Source: Pseudomonas wayambapalatensis
Lineage (GTDB): Bacteria; Pseudomonadota; Gammaproteobacteria; Pseudomonadales; Pseudomonadaceae
Length of the DNA stretch: 64,000 nt
Direction of reading: 5' to 3'
Assembly: GCA_014268975.2 (NCBI GenBank)
Contig: CP077096.1
Location: 4,873,501 to 4,937,500 of the forward strand
In this document: positions 40,612-49,021 of the stretch, piece after piece
Position numbering within the stretch: the first letter of the stretch is position 1
Layout of the letters: every line of letters starts with the position of its first letter
Translations under genes and position numbers: made by a program
The notes under the pieces: generated by a model
Seen by the model: only the letters and a program-made list of their open reading frames with translations
Databases searched by the model: none
Told to the model about the DNA's origin: nothing

Positions 40612-43329
40612 CTAGACCAGCAGGCCCAGCGACTTGGCCCGTGCCACTGCTTGCGTGCGGCGCTCCACGCCCAGCTTGCTGTTGATATGGCTGGCGTGGG
40701 TCTTGACGGTATGCAGGGAGATGAACAGGCGCTCGCTGATCTGCTGGTTGGAGCAGCCTTGCGCGATCAGTTCCAGTACCGCCAGCTCACGGCCACTGAG
40801 CGCCTCATTGTTGGCCATGCTGACAGGCTGGGTTTGTGGCAGGCGTGCCAGCAGTTCGGCCTGTGCCGGGCACGCAGGGCTTGCCGCGAGCTGCTCGCGC
40901 AACCATATCGGGCGCTCCTCCAGCAGCCGCTGGAAAGCGTGCAATGCCCCGCCACGCGCAGCCTCGAGTGCTTTGGCCAGCAACTTGCCCGCTTCCTGTT
41001 CGCGCCCCTGCGCCAGCAACAGATCAACCAACTGACACAGCGCGCTGACCGCCAGCATCATTCCACCACTGGCCTCCCCCTGTGCCACCAGTGCCCGCAG
41101 GCGCTGCTCGGCGGGCTCCGGTCGTGCCAGGGTGCGCTCCAGCAACGCTTGTTGCAGCTCGATATGCAGTGGCAGCAATGGATGAAATTCCGGTGCAGCG
41201 GCCGGTTGCTCTCCGCCGTAGGTCTGCCCCAGGCGCAGCAGCCAGGACTCGGCAAGGTCGGTGCGGCCCTGGGCCAGCCAGAGTTCGCACTTCACCAGCG
41301 TGATCATGGCCAGGTAGAAGATCGGCGGCACGTCCCAGATGTGCATCAGCCGCTCGGCCTCGGCGAGCTCCGCAAAAGCCTCGGCGAAGCGACCGTCGCG
41401 CCCCTCCAGCGAGGCGATCACGCAGTGGCCGATCAGTACGCTGATATCACGACACGCCCGCGCTTCGCTCAGCCCGGCGCGCAACCGCGCCCGCCCTTGG
41501 CCTGGTTGCAGGCGCGAGGCATACAGGTAGCCTTCGTAGAGAATCAAGCGGGCGCGCACGGCGTACAGGCGCTGCCCCGACAACCCCTGCAGACGCTGCA
41601 ACCCCTGACGCACCTCGTCCAGGGCGCGCAACACCTCGCCGCGGGCGTGCAATACCCTGGCGCGATCGTAATGGGCCAGGGCCTCGAACAATGGATTGCC
41701 AACACGCTGGGCCAACTCCAGCGCCTCACGGTTCCAGCCCCGCGCCCGCCAGAAGTCACCGTCGGCAATGGCCAGGTTGGACAGCGTCGACAGGCACACC
41801 AGACGCTGGCCATAGCGCTTGCAGGGCAGGCTCTGCAGGGCCTCCTCGCAGTAGGCCAGGGTGCGCTCGCGATCGCCGCGGCCGCGCGCGATCACGCCGC
41901 TGAGCGCCAGCCACTGGGCGAGCATGGATTTCTGGGCGGTCGCCGAGGGCGCTGGGAGGAAACGGCTGAGATAGGCCGCCAGTTCTTCGGCAGCATCCAA
42001 CTGGCAGGCCAGGCCCAGTGCCCAGCTGTACAGCACGATCAAGCGTGGCGTACTGATCAGCAGGCTGTCAGGCAGGTCCATCTTCCAGCGCAACAGCATG
42101 CCGACGTTCTGTTCGGCCAGCAGTTGCTCTTCGGAAAGGCTCTGCACCAGATCGGCGGCGACATCCAGAGAACCCGCACGCAAGGCTTGCTCCACTGCTT
42201 CGTCGAGCAGCCCCTGGCGCTCGAACCAGCGACAGGCACGCAGATGCAGCGCCGCCGAAGGCTCGCTGGCCTGGCGACTGCGCAGCAGGTCGGAGAACAG
42301 GTGGTGATACCGGAACCAGCGACCGTGCTCATCCAGCGGCACCAGGAACACCTGGTGAGCCTGCAGGTAACGCAGGATGGCCGCGCTGTCCTCGCGCTCG
42401 CGCAGGGCGTCGCACAGTTCGATGCAGAAGCGCTCCTGGCAGGCGGTGTCATAGAGGAAGGCCTGGACTTCTACCGGCAGGATCTCGATGACCTCTTCGA
42501 GCAGGTAATCGCGGATCAACCCTTCACCACCGTGCAGCGCCTGGGGCAAGGCATGGTCCTCGCCAGACTCGCTGGTCGCCAGTTGCCAGAAACGCAGCCC
42601 GGCGACCCAGCCGTCGCTGCGCTGGATCAGGTTGTCCAGCGCCTGACCACGCAGGCCGGTGGGCTGGCGGCCAATCACGGCGAGGGCTTCGTCGGAGGTC
42701 AGGCGCAAGTCTTGTTCGTTGAGTTCGGCCAACTGGCGCGACAGGCGTAGCCGCGCCAGATGCCAGTCGGGGCGCTGACGGCTGGTGACCAGCAATGCCA
42801 GACCCGGCGGCAAATGGTTGAGGAAGAACTGCAGGCAGCGATCGAGAACCGACCCCTGGGCAAGATGGTAGTCATCCAGCACCAGCAGCAGCGGCGTATC
42901 GCTATTCAGGTAGAGCGCCAGCTCGTCGAGCAGGCTGTCGAGCCATTCTTCGAAGGCGAATGGCTGATGGCGCTGGCGCATCTTCAGCAAGCCCATGGCC
43001 TGCCCCCCCAACGCCGGGCAGAACTGCTGCAAGCCTTCGAGCAGACGCTCGAGGAAACGACCGGGGTCGGCATCGCGCTGGCTCAGGCCCAACCAGAGGC
43101 TGCGCCAGTGGCTGGGCAACTGCTGGCAGAACTCGATGGCCAGCGAACTCTTGCCGAACCCCGCCGGTGCGTTGACCAGCAGCAGCCGCCCATCCAGACC
43201 CGCTTCGAGACGCTGGCACAAGCGCGCGCGCAGCACATGCCCGTCCGGCAGCGGTGGCCGGAAGAAACGCCCGTCCAGCAGACCCAGGGCCTGGCTGGCG
43301 ACTCCATGCGTACGGGACAAATCTGTCAT
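40612..43329 (-). CDS. MalT-like LuxR-family regulator (LAL, ATP-dependent)
   Basis: A 905-residue regulator of the large ATP-binding LuxR family. The P-loop is VNAPAGFGKSSLA (about residues 53-64), the Walker B-like segment is LLLVLDDYH, then a STAND NTPase region and helical sensor domain with TPR-like repeats, and the C-terminal LuxR helix-turn-helix LSGRELAVLELIAQGCSNQQISERLFISLHTVKTHASHI, in pieces. Such proteins bind an inducer and ATP, assemble and activate transcription. The inducer is unknown. It lies on the same strand upstream of the receiver-TPR and kinase genes. Confidence 0.9.
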   Translation of the reverse strand: MTDLSRTHGVASQALGLLDGRFFRPPLPDGHVLRARLCQRLEAGLDGRLLLVNAPAGFGKSSLAIEFCQQLPSHWRSLWLGLSQRDADPGRFLERLLEGLQQFCPALGGQAMGLLKMRQRHQPFAFEEWLDSLLDELALYLNSDTPLLLVLDDYHLAQGSVLDRCLQFFLNHLPPGLALLVTSRQRPDWHLARLRLSRQLAELNEQDLRLTSDEALAVIGRQPTGLRGQALDNLIQRSDGWVAGLRFWQLATSESGEDHALPQALHGGEGLIRDYLLEEVIEILPVEVQAFLYDTACQERFCIELCDALREREDSAAILRYLQAHQVFLVPLDEHGRWFRYHHLFSDLLRSRQASEPSAALHLRACRWFERQGLLDEAVEQALRAGSLDVAADLVQSLSEEQLLAEQNVGMLLRWKMDLPDSLLISTPRLIVLYSWALGLACQLDAAEELAAYLSRFLPAPSATAQKSMLAQWLALSGVIARGRGDRERTLAYCEEALQSLPCKRYGQRLVCLSTLSNLAIADGDFWRARGWNREALELAQRVGNPLFEALAHYDRARVLHARGEVLRALDEVRQGLQRLQGLSGQRLYAVRARLILYEGYLYASRLQPGQGRARLRAGLSEARACRDISVLIGHCVIASLEGRDGRFAEAFAELAEAERLMHIWDVPPIFYLAMITLVKCELWLAQGRTDLAESWLLRLGQTYGGEQPAAAPEFHPLLPLHIELQQALLERTLARPEPAEQRLRALVAQGEASGGMMLAVSALCQLVDLLLAQGREQEAGKLLAKALEAARGGALHAFQRLLEERPIWLREQLAASPACPAQAELLARLPQTQPVSMANNEALSGRELAVLELIAQGCSNQQISERLFISLHTVKTHASHINSKLGVERRTQAVARAKSLGLLV

Positions 43330-43453
43330 GGCCGACTCGTTCTGGTTGGAAGATCACGGCGGTACGGATTGTTGCGAGACTAACGGCTATTGCGGCGCAT
43401 TTGAAGAAAATCGAAACGCTTGAGAGGGAAAAGACTACGACAAAAAGCAACAA

Positions 43454-43471
43454 CACTGATGGACATCAGTG
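43454..43471. promoter_or_regulatory. 18-base perfect palindrome between pgeF and the MalT-like gene
   Basis: CACTGATG-ga-CATCAGTG, 8+8 bases. It lies 51 bases past the pgeF stop and 125 bases before the MalT-like gene start, both on the minus strand. On that strand it is followed by TTGTTGCTTTTT, so it may be a short terminator of pgeF; the very small loop argues for an operator site. Confidence 0.55.
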
Positions 43472-43521
43472 AGATCTATTGCACGGCATAGTAAAGACCG
43501 CCCCGGCAAGGGCGCAAAGGC

Positions 43522-44262
43522 TCAGCGAGGTTCGAGCCAGACCAGCGAGGCGAAACGCCCGCCCTGTGGGGTGCGTCGATAGGAGAAGAAACGCGGATCG
43601 CTGACCGTGCAGAAACCGCCGCCATACACGGCCGTCACGCCGCGCGCGGCCAGACGGATACGCGCCAGGGCATAGATGTCGGCGATCAGCTTGTCGGGGC
43701 GCTCGCCCGCGACGAAGGCACTGGCAGCCTCCGGATGCACGGCGGTGAAAGCATCGCGCACTTCCAGGCCCACCTCGAACGCTTGCGGGCCGATGGCAGG
43801 GCCCAGCCACACCAGCACCTGTTCAGGTGCCAGCGCCAGACGATCAAGGGTGGCCTCCAGCACGCCACCGGCCAGCCCGCGCCAGCCCGCATGGGCGGCC
43901 GCCACACGCGTGCCGGCACGATCGCAGAACAGCGCGGGCAGGCAATCGGCGGTCATCACGGTACAGGCGATACCAGGCTGGTCGGTCCAGCTGGCATCCG
44001 CTTCGGCCACCACGGCCGGATCGGCGTCGGCCACGACCAGGCCATGCACTTGCTTGAGCCAGGCCGGCTGGATAGCGAATTCATCGCCCAGGCGGCGGCG
44101 GTTCTCGGCAACCGCCGCCGGGTCGTCGCCCACGTGGTCACCCAGATTGAAGGTTTCGTAGGGCGGCAGGCTGACGCCACCCTCACGCGTGGTGACGCAA
44201 GCGCGAACCGAGGCCGGGGCCGGCCAGTCGGGGAAGATCAGCGATTGCGTCAGCTCGCTCAT
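43522..44262 (-). CDS. pgeF: Peptidoglycan editing factor / multicopper polyphenol oxidase-like protein
   Basis: A 246-residue protein of the YfiH/PgeF (DUF152) family. In E. coli it keeps L-Ser out of the stem peptide of the wall. The metal/nucleophile site is read in AWLKQVHGL, TMTADCLPALFCD-type (VMTADCLPALFCD) and AAAHAGWRGLAGGVLE, with GLAGGV and LGPAIGPQAFEVG conserved. Start ATG 44262 overlaps the rluD stop by four bases. The upstream frame to 44337 is not used. In the pseudomonads I know clpB follows this gene; here it does not. Confidence 0.92.
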   Translation of the reverse strand: MSELTQSLIFPDWPAPASVRACVTTREGGVSLPPYETFNLGDHVGDDPAAVAENRRRLGDEFAIQPAWLKQVHGLVVADADPAVVAEADASWTDQPGIACTVMTADCLPALFCDRAGTRVAAAHAGWRGLAGGVLEATLDRLALAPEQVLVWLGPAIGPQAFEVGLEVRDAFTAVHPEAASAFVAGERPDKLIADIYALARIRLAARGVTAVYGGGFCTVSDPRFFSYRRTPQGGRFASLVWLEPR

Positions 44263-45221
44263 CCGATGAAGCTCTCGCGGTCCTGGTCGAGCAGCGACAG
44301 CAGCCACATGAAGTCGTCCGGCAAGGGCGATTTCCACTCCATGCGCTCACCGGTCGTCGGATGGTCCAGCGCCAGGAAGCGTGCGTGCAGCGCCTGACGC
44401 GGGAAATGCTTGACCGCCTCGACCATGGCCACGCTGGCCGCCGGCGGGATGCGGAAGCGACCGCCGTAGGTCTGGTCACCCACCAGCGGGAAACCGACAT
44501 GGGCCATGTGCACACGAATCTGGTGGGTACGCCCGGTCTCCAGCTTGACCCGCACATGGGTGTGCGAGCGGAAGCGCTTGAGCACGCGATAGTGGCTGAC
44601 CGCCGGCTTGCCGCCATCGGTGACCGCCATGCGCTGACGCATGCCGCCGTGGCGACCGATCGGTGCGTCGATCTTGCCACCGGCCGTCACCACGCCAACC
44701 ACGATGCATTCATAGATGCGGCTGACCGAGCGCTTCTGCAGTTGGTCGACGAGGTTGGTCTGCGCCTGCAGCGTCTTGGCGACCACCATCAGACCGGTGG
44801 TGTCCTTGTCCAGGCGGTGGACGATGCCGGCGCGCGGCACGTTGATGATGTCCGGCACATGGTGCAGCAAGGCGTTGAGCAGGGTCCCGCTGGCATGCCC
44901 GACAGCCGGGTGGACCACCAGCCCGGCAGGCTTGTTGATCACCAGGATCTGGTCGTCTTCATAGACGATGTCCAGATCGATCTCCTCTGCCTCCCATTCA
45001 CCCTGGGCCTCCTGTTCGGCCTCCAGGGCGAGAACGGAGCCGGTGTGGACGGTATCGCGCGGGCGCAGCACCGCACCATCGACGGTCAAGCGGCCTTCCT
45101 TGATCCACGAAGTCAGGCGCGAACGCGAGTACTCGTCGAACAATTGGGCGGCGACCTGGTCGAGGCGTTGGCCGCCCAGCTCGGACGGGACCTCTGCACT
45201 AAGTTGAATGATCTCGGACAT
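44259..45221 (-). CDS. rluD: 23S rRNA pseudouridine(1911/1915/1917) synthase
   Basis: A 320-residue enzyme making three pseudouridines in helix 69 of 23S rRNA. The N-terminal S4 domain (GGQRLDQVAAQLFDEYSRSRLTSWIKEGRLTV, in pieces) precedes the catalytic domain with VHRLDKDTTGLMVVAK carrying the catalytic Asp, and later KLETGRTHQIRVHMAHVGFPLVGD. Length and motifs match RluD. It is divergent from bamD (147-base gap) and coupled to pgeF by a four-base overlap. Confidence 0.96.
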   Translation of the reverse strand: MSEIIQLSAEVPSELGGQRLDQVAAQLFDEYSRSRLTSWIKEGRLTVDGAVLRPRDTVHTGSVLALEAEQEAQGEWEAEEIDLDIVYEDDQILVINKPAGLVVHPAVGHASGTLLNALLHHVPDIINVPRAGIVHRLDKDTTGLMVVAKTLQAQTNLVDQLQKRSVSRIYECIVVGVVTAGGKIDAPIGRHGGMRQRMAVTDGGKPAVSHYRVLKRFRSHTHVRVKLETGRTHQIRVHMAHVGFPLVGDQTYGGRFRIPPAASVAMVEAVKHFPRQALHARFLALDHPTTGERMEWKSPLPDDFMWLLSLLDQDRESFIG

Positions 45222-45368
45222 GCTCGAATCGATGGGCTTACAGCCTTTGGTTTCAGCTGCGTGCTTGTGGTTAAATACGGCTTCTTTTGCCCCGGGGTTG
45301 GCCGGGGGCGCTCATCATAACAGGACGGCACCGCCCAAGACAGCGGCCGTCAAAGGACGCAAGCCGCC

Positions 45369-46388
45369 ATGCAAGTGAAACACCTGCTGCTGATCGCCAT
45401 CCTCGGGCTCACTGCTGCCTGTTCCTCGAACAAGGAAGTCATTGACGAGAACCTCAGCGAAGCCGAGTTGTACCAGCAGGCGCAGGCCGACCTGGACAAC
45501 CACAGCTACACCAGTGCCGTGAACAAGCTCAAGGCCCTGGAATCGCGCTACCCGTTCGGCCGCTACGCCGACCAGGCCCAGCTCGAGCTGATCTACGCCA
45601 ACTACAAGAACACCGAGCCGGAGGCCGCCAAGTCTGCTGCCGAACGCTTCATCCGCCTGCACCCGCAGCACCCGAACGTCGACTACGCCTATTATCTGAA
45701 AGGCCTGACCTCGTTCGACCAGGACCGCGGCCTGCTGGCGCGCTTCCTGCCGCTGGACATGACCAAGCGTGACCCGGGCGCGGCGCGCGACTCGTACAAC
45801 GAGTTCGCCCAGCTCACCAGCCGCTTCCCCAACAGCCGCTACGCCCCGGACGCCAAGCAGCGCATGATCTACCTGCGCAACCTGCTGGCCTCCTACGAAA
45901 TCCACGTCGCCGACTACTACCTGAGCCGCGAGGCTTACGTTGCCGCCGCCAACCGTGGCCGCTACGTGGTGGAGAACTTCCAGGAAACGCCATCGGTTGC
46001 CGACGGCCTGGCCGTGATGACCGAGGCCTACCAGAAAATGCACCTGGACGACCTGGCCGCCACCAGCCTGGAAACCCTCAAGCTCAACTACCCGAACCAC
46101 CCGAGCCTGGTCGACGGTCAGTTCGTACCCAAGCAGAGCGAGTCCGACGGTCGCTCCTGGCTGTCCAAGGCTACCCTGGGCCTGATCGAGACCGACACCC
46201 CGCTGCCACCGGGTGAAACCCGCGCCAACCAGGACGTGGTCCGTCAGTTCAAGGACGCCCGCTCGGAAATGCCGGCCGACCTGCTGCCCAAGGACGAGAA
46301 CGGCGATCCGATCCTGCCGGCTGGCCCCAAGGAAGCCGAAGAGGATCGTTCCTGGTTCAGCTACCTGACCTTCGGTCTGTTCGACTGA
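45369..46388 (+). CDS. bamD: Outer-membrane assembly lipoprotein BamD
   Basis: A 339-residue lipoprotein of the BAM complex that inserts beta-barrels in the outer membrane. Lipobox LTAACSS with Cys18, then five TPR-like units (LYQQAQADLDNHSYTSAVNKLKALESRYPFG, PNVDYAYYLKGLTSFDQD, SRFPNSRYAPDAKQRMIYLRNLLA, in pieces). The C-terminal extension beyond about residue 250 (LIETDTPLPPGETRANQDVV...) is longer than in E. coli, as in other pseudomonads. AAAGGA before the start. A clear terminator follows. Confidence 0.96.
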   Translation: MQVKHLLLIAILGLTAACSSNKEVIDENLSEAELYQQAQADLDNHSYTSAVNKLKALESRYPFGRYADQAQLELIYANYKNTEPEAAKSAAERFIRLHPQHPNVDYAYYLKGLTSFDQDRGLLARFLPLDMTKRDPGAARDSYNEFAQLTSRFPNSRYAPDAKQRMIYLRNLLASYEIHVADYYLSREAYVAAANRGRYVVENFQETPSVADGLAVMTEAYQKMHLDDLAATSLETLKLNYPNHPSLVDGQFVPKQSESDGRSWLSKATLGLIETDTPLPPGETRANQDVVRQFKDARSEMPADLLPKDENGDPILPAGPKEAEEDRSWFSYLTFGLFD

Positions 46389-46406
46389 CAGATCGCGCAA
46401 CGACAG

Positions 46407-46433
46407 AAAGGGAGGCCCAGGCCTCCCTTTTTT
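46407..46433 (+). terminator. Intrinsic terminator of bamD
   Basis: AAAGGGAGGC-ccag-GCCTCCCTTT followed by TTT, 10-base perfect stem, 18 bases past the bamD stop. Confidence 0.93.
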
Positions 46434-46484
46434 CATGGCCGCGTCCTAGACTGTGGCCTCTTCATTCACGACAAGCTGGACACC

Positions 46485-46715
46485 ATGGTTCGTCTACTCT
46501 TCTGGATCGCCCTGATCGCCGCCGCGTTCTGGCTGTGGCGTAAATTCAAGATCAGCCAGCAATCACGCCCCGAGCCACGCCTCGAAGACCCCTTGACCAT
46601 GGTGCGCTGCGCCCATTGCGGCGTACACCTGCCCAACGACCGGGCACTCAAGCTCGGCAAGGACTGGTACTGCAGCCAGGCCCACCTCGAGCAGGGTCCT
46701 GGCCGACAAGGCTGA
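46485..46715 (+). CDS. PP0621-family small membrane-anchored protein with Cys motif
   Basis: A 76-residue protein: one N-terminal membrane helix (LLFWIALIAAAFWLW), a basic linker and a small domain with RCAHCGVHLPNDRAL and WYCSQAHLEQ, in which Cys-x-x-Cys and Cys-x-x-x-His are spaced for zinc binding. This is the PP0621 family, typically found beside bamD in pseudomonads; function unknown. No good ribosome binding site is seen before ATG 46485. Confidence 0.88.
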   Translation: MVRLLFWIALIAAAFWLWRKFKISQQSRPEPRLEDPLTMVRCAHCGVHLPNDRALKLGKDWYCSQAHLEQGPGRQG

Positions 46716-46866
46716 TTGCCGACAACTGGCTCCCCCCAGTGCAGGAGGGGGCCAGTTTTCAGATTCCTGGGCAAGGCCCGCTTATCCCTCCCCGACCCTT
46801 TAGCTCCATTTGCGACCCCTCTCCCCCGCCACCATTGACCCTGCCCGACAAAACTCGCTAAATCCT

Positions 46867-46882
46867 ATTTATCCGCATAAAT
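46867..46882. promoter_or_regulatory. Palindrome abutting the GntR start codon, probable autoregulatory operator
   Basis: ATTTAT-ccgc-ATAAAT, a perfect 6+6 inverted repeat whose last base touches ATG 46883. TTGACC at 46835-46840 and a weak -10 CTAAAT at 46858-46863 (17-base spacer) would put the transcript start inside or next to it. AT-rich in a GC-rich setting. Autorepression is inferred. Confidence 0.55.
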
Positions 46883-47662
46883 ATGAAAAATAGCGAAATG
46901 CTCAAGCCCAAACGCAAGCGCCAGAAGCTCTCGGACCTGATCGTCGAATCGGTCAAGCGCTCGATCGTCACCGAAGCCTTGCGCCCCGGTGATCGCCTGC
47001 CCACCGAACGCGAGCTGATGGAGCACTTCGAATGCTCCAAAGGGACCGCCCGCGAGGCGCTCAAGGCCCTGGAGGTCGAAGGGCTGGTCAACACCCGCAC
47101 CGGCCCGACCGGCGGCGCCTATCTCGCTGAAGTGGGCACCGAGCCGGCCAGTCGCGCGTTGCGCAACTACCTGCACTTCCAGCATCTGGACGGCGAACAG
47201 GTCTACCAGTTGCGCAAGGTCATCGAGGTCGAGTTGGCAGTGGCCGTGATGGGGCAGCTCAGCGACGCCGACTATGCCGCGCTGCAGGCCAACATCGACT
47301 TCTGCAGCACCCCGGAAGACAGCGAGCAGGGCCAGCGCGAACAGCGCCTGGCGGAAATCGAGTTCCACACCTTGCTGGCACGCCGCTGCCCCAATCCGCT
47401 GCTGCGCTTCATGGCGGTGTTCCTCAACGACCTGCTGCGCGACCTGGTGGTACTGAAGAAGGCCTACCTGCCCAAGCGCCAGCAGTTCGCCGCGGCCAAC
47501 ATCGACTACCACAAGCAACTGCTGGTCGCCCTGCGCGCCAGCGATGAAAAGGCCGTGCGCCGGCTGATGCACGAGCACATGTGCGACGCCGAACATCACA
47601 TGACCGCGCTGGAGGGCGAGGTCGAACGCAACTTCCTGCTGGAGTTCGAGCACCACCACTGA
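46883..47662 (+). CDS. GntR-family (FadR subgroup) transcriptional regulator
   Basis: A 259-residue regulator. N-terminal winged helix LSDLIVESVKRSIVTEALRPGDRLPTERELMEHFECSKGTAREALKALE (in pieces), then the all-helical FCD effector domain (QVYQLRKVIEVELAVAVMGQLS, AEIEFHTLLARRCPNPLL, YHKQLLVALRASDEKAVRRLMHEHM), which in FadR-type proteins holds a metal and a carboxylate ligand (Asp/His residues in these motifs). It precedes the ABC-transporter genes on the same strand and most likely controls them. No Shine-Dalgarno is visible before ATG 46883 or the next ATG at 46898, so the mRNA may be nearly leaderless. Confidence 0.9.
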   Translation: MKNSEMLKPKRKRQKLSDLIVESVKRSIVTEALRPGDRLPTERELMEHFECSKGTAREALKALEVEGLVNTRTGPTGGAYLAEVGTEPASRALRNYLHFQHLDGEQVYQLRKVIEVELAVAVMGQLSDADYAALQANIDFCSTPEDSEQGQREQRLAEIEFHTLLARRCPNPLLRFMAVFLNDLLRDLVVLKKAYLPKRQQFAAANIDYHKQLLVALRASDEKAVRRLMHEHMCDAEHHMTALEGEVERNFLLEFEHHH

Positions 47663-47677
47663 TCCAGCCTGCACAGA

Positions 47678-47693
47678 GGCCTGCCTACAGGCC
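47678..47693 (+). other. Small hairpin between the GntR gene and the transporter operon
   Basis: GGCCTG-ccta-CAGGCC, a six-base perfect stem 16 bases past the GntR stop, without a T tract. It may reduce read-through or mark an mRNA processing point in the 91-base gap. Confidence 0.4.
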
Positions 47694-47753
47694 CCGCCGT
47701 ACCCGCTTTGCCATTGCCACTCCTGCCTAATAACCAGAATCAAGGAGTTATCC

Positions 47754-48956
47754 ATGCAAAGACGTACCCTGCTCAAGGCAGGTCTTGCCCTGGGTGCCCT
47801 CGGCAGTCTCCCCCTGGGAGCGCAGCGGGCATTCGCCGAAGAGCCGCTGGTCTTCTACGGGCTCAAGTCGATGTCCGGCGCCTTCGCCAGCTACGGCAAG
47901 TACGCCGACATGGGCTCGCGCCAGGCCATCGCCGAGCACCCGCAACTGCTGGGGCGGCCGCTGCAGTACAAGGTCATCGACACCGAAGGCAATGCCGGCA
48001 AGGCCGTGCGCAAGGTCCAGGAAGCCATCGGCCAGGACGGTGCGAGATTCTTCCAGGGTTGCACCCTGTCTTCCTCCGCCCTGGCCGTGTCCAAGGAAAT
48101 CAACAAGGCCGGCGGCGTATTCATGACCCCGGTCGGCGCCGACGAGATCACCGGCAAGGATTGCAATCTCTCGACATTCCGCTGGTCGGTGCCCACCTAC
48201 GGCGCGATTCGCGAAACCCTGGTGCCGATGATCCGCCAGCTGCCGCAAGCCAAGCGCTGGTACACCATCACCCCGCAATACGTGTTCGGCGATGCGCTGC
48301 TGGACAATGCGCGCAAGGTTTTTGCCGAGTTCGGTGTCGAGCACATCGGCAACAGCTACCACTCGCTGCAGGAACAGGAGTTCTCCGGGTACCTGACCAA
48401 TGCCATCGCCGCCAAGCCCGACGTGCTGGTGCTGCTGAACTTCGGCAGCCAGTCGTCCAACGCCCTGCGCCAGGCGGTCAACTTCGGCATCAAGGAGCGG
48501 ATGAAGGTGCTGCTGGTCTGGTCGGCAGGGCTCGACCAGTTCCAGGAGCTGGGCAGCGATGTGCTCGAAGGGGTCTACCTGGGCGCCCAGTACTGGCATC
48601 AGGTGGATACGCCGCTGAACAAGGCGCTGGTCGCCGCCACGCAGAAGGCCTATGGAATCAACCCCAACTATCCGCTGGCCGCCGACTACATCGGCACCAA
48701 GGTCATGCTCGACGCCATCGTCCAGGCTGGCACCTTCGACGGCGCCAGCGTCGCCAGGGCCTTGCAGGGCATGCGCTTCCAGGGCCCGACCGGCGAAGAG
48801 CTGATCCGCCCTGGCGACCACCAGGTGCTCAAGGACTACTACCTGCTGCGCGGCAAGCCCCAGGGTCAGTTGCGCGACGAGGACGACCTGGCTGAAGTCA
48901 TCAGTTCGGGCCGCTCGTTCGTCGAGGTCGATCACACCGGTTGCGCCCTGGCCTGA
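47754..48956 (+). CDS. Branched-chain-type ABC transporter substrate-binding protein (Tat-exported)
   Basis: A 400-residue periplasmic binding protein of the LivK/urea-amide group. The N-terminus MQRRTLLKAGLALGALG...RAFA has twin arginines and a hydrophobic core, so Tat export is likely. The fold is read from SMSGAFASYGKYADMGSRQAI, FMTPVGADEITGKDCN and ITPQYVFGDALLDNARK in pieces. Proteins of this subgroup bind amino acids, urea or short amides. CAAGGAG before ATG 47754. First structural gene of a five-gene transporter followed by two hydrolases. Confidence 0.92.
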   Translation: MQRRTLLKAGLALGALGSLPLGAQRAFAEEPLVFYGLKSMSGAFASYGKYADMGSRQAIAEHPQLLGRPLQYKVIDTEGNAGKAVRKVQEAIGQDGARFFQGCTLSSSALAVSKEINKAGGVFMTPVGADEITGKDCNLSTFRWSVPTYGAIRETLVPMIRQLPQAKRWYTITPQYVFGDALLDNARKVFAEFGVEHIGNSYHSLQEQEFSGYLTNAIAAKPDVLVLLNFGSQSSNALRQAVNFGIKERMKVLLVWSAGLDQFQELGSDVLEGVYLGAQYWHQVDTPLNKALVAATQKAYGINPNYPLAADYIGTKVMLDAIVQAGTFDGASVARALQGMRFQGPTGEELIRPGDHQVLKDYYLLRGKPQGQLRDEDDLAEVISSGRSFVEVDHTGCALA

Positions 48957-49021
48957 GGCCGCGCCGCCAGTCAAACACACCTGTACAGGCAGCCGCGCCG
49001 CGCGCTGTCGAGGGCACGCTC

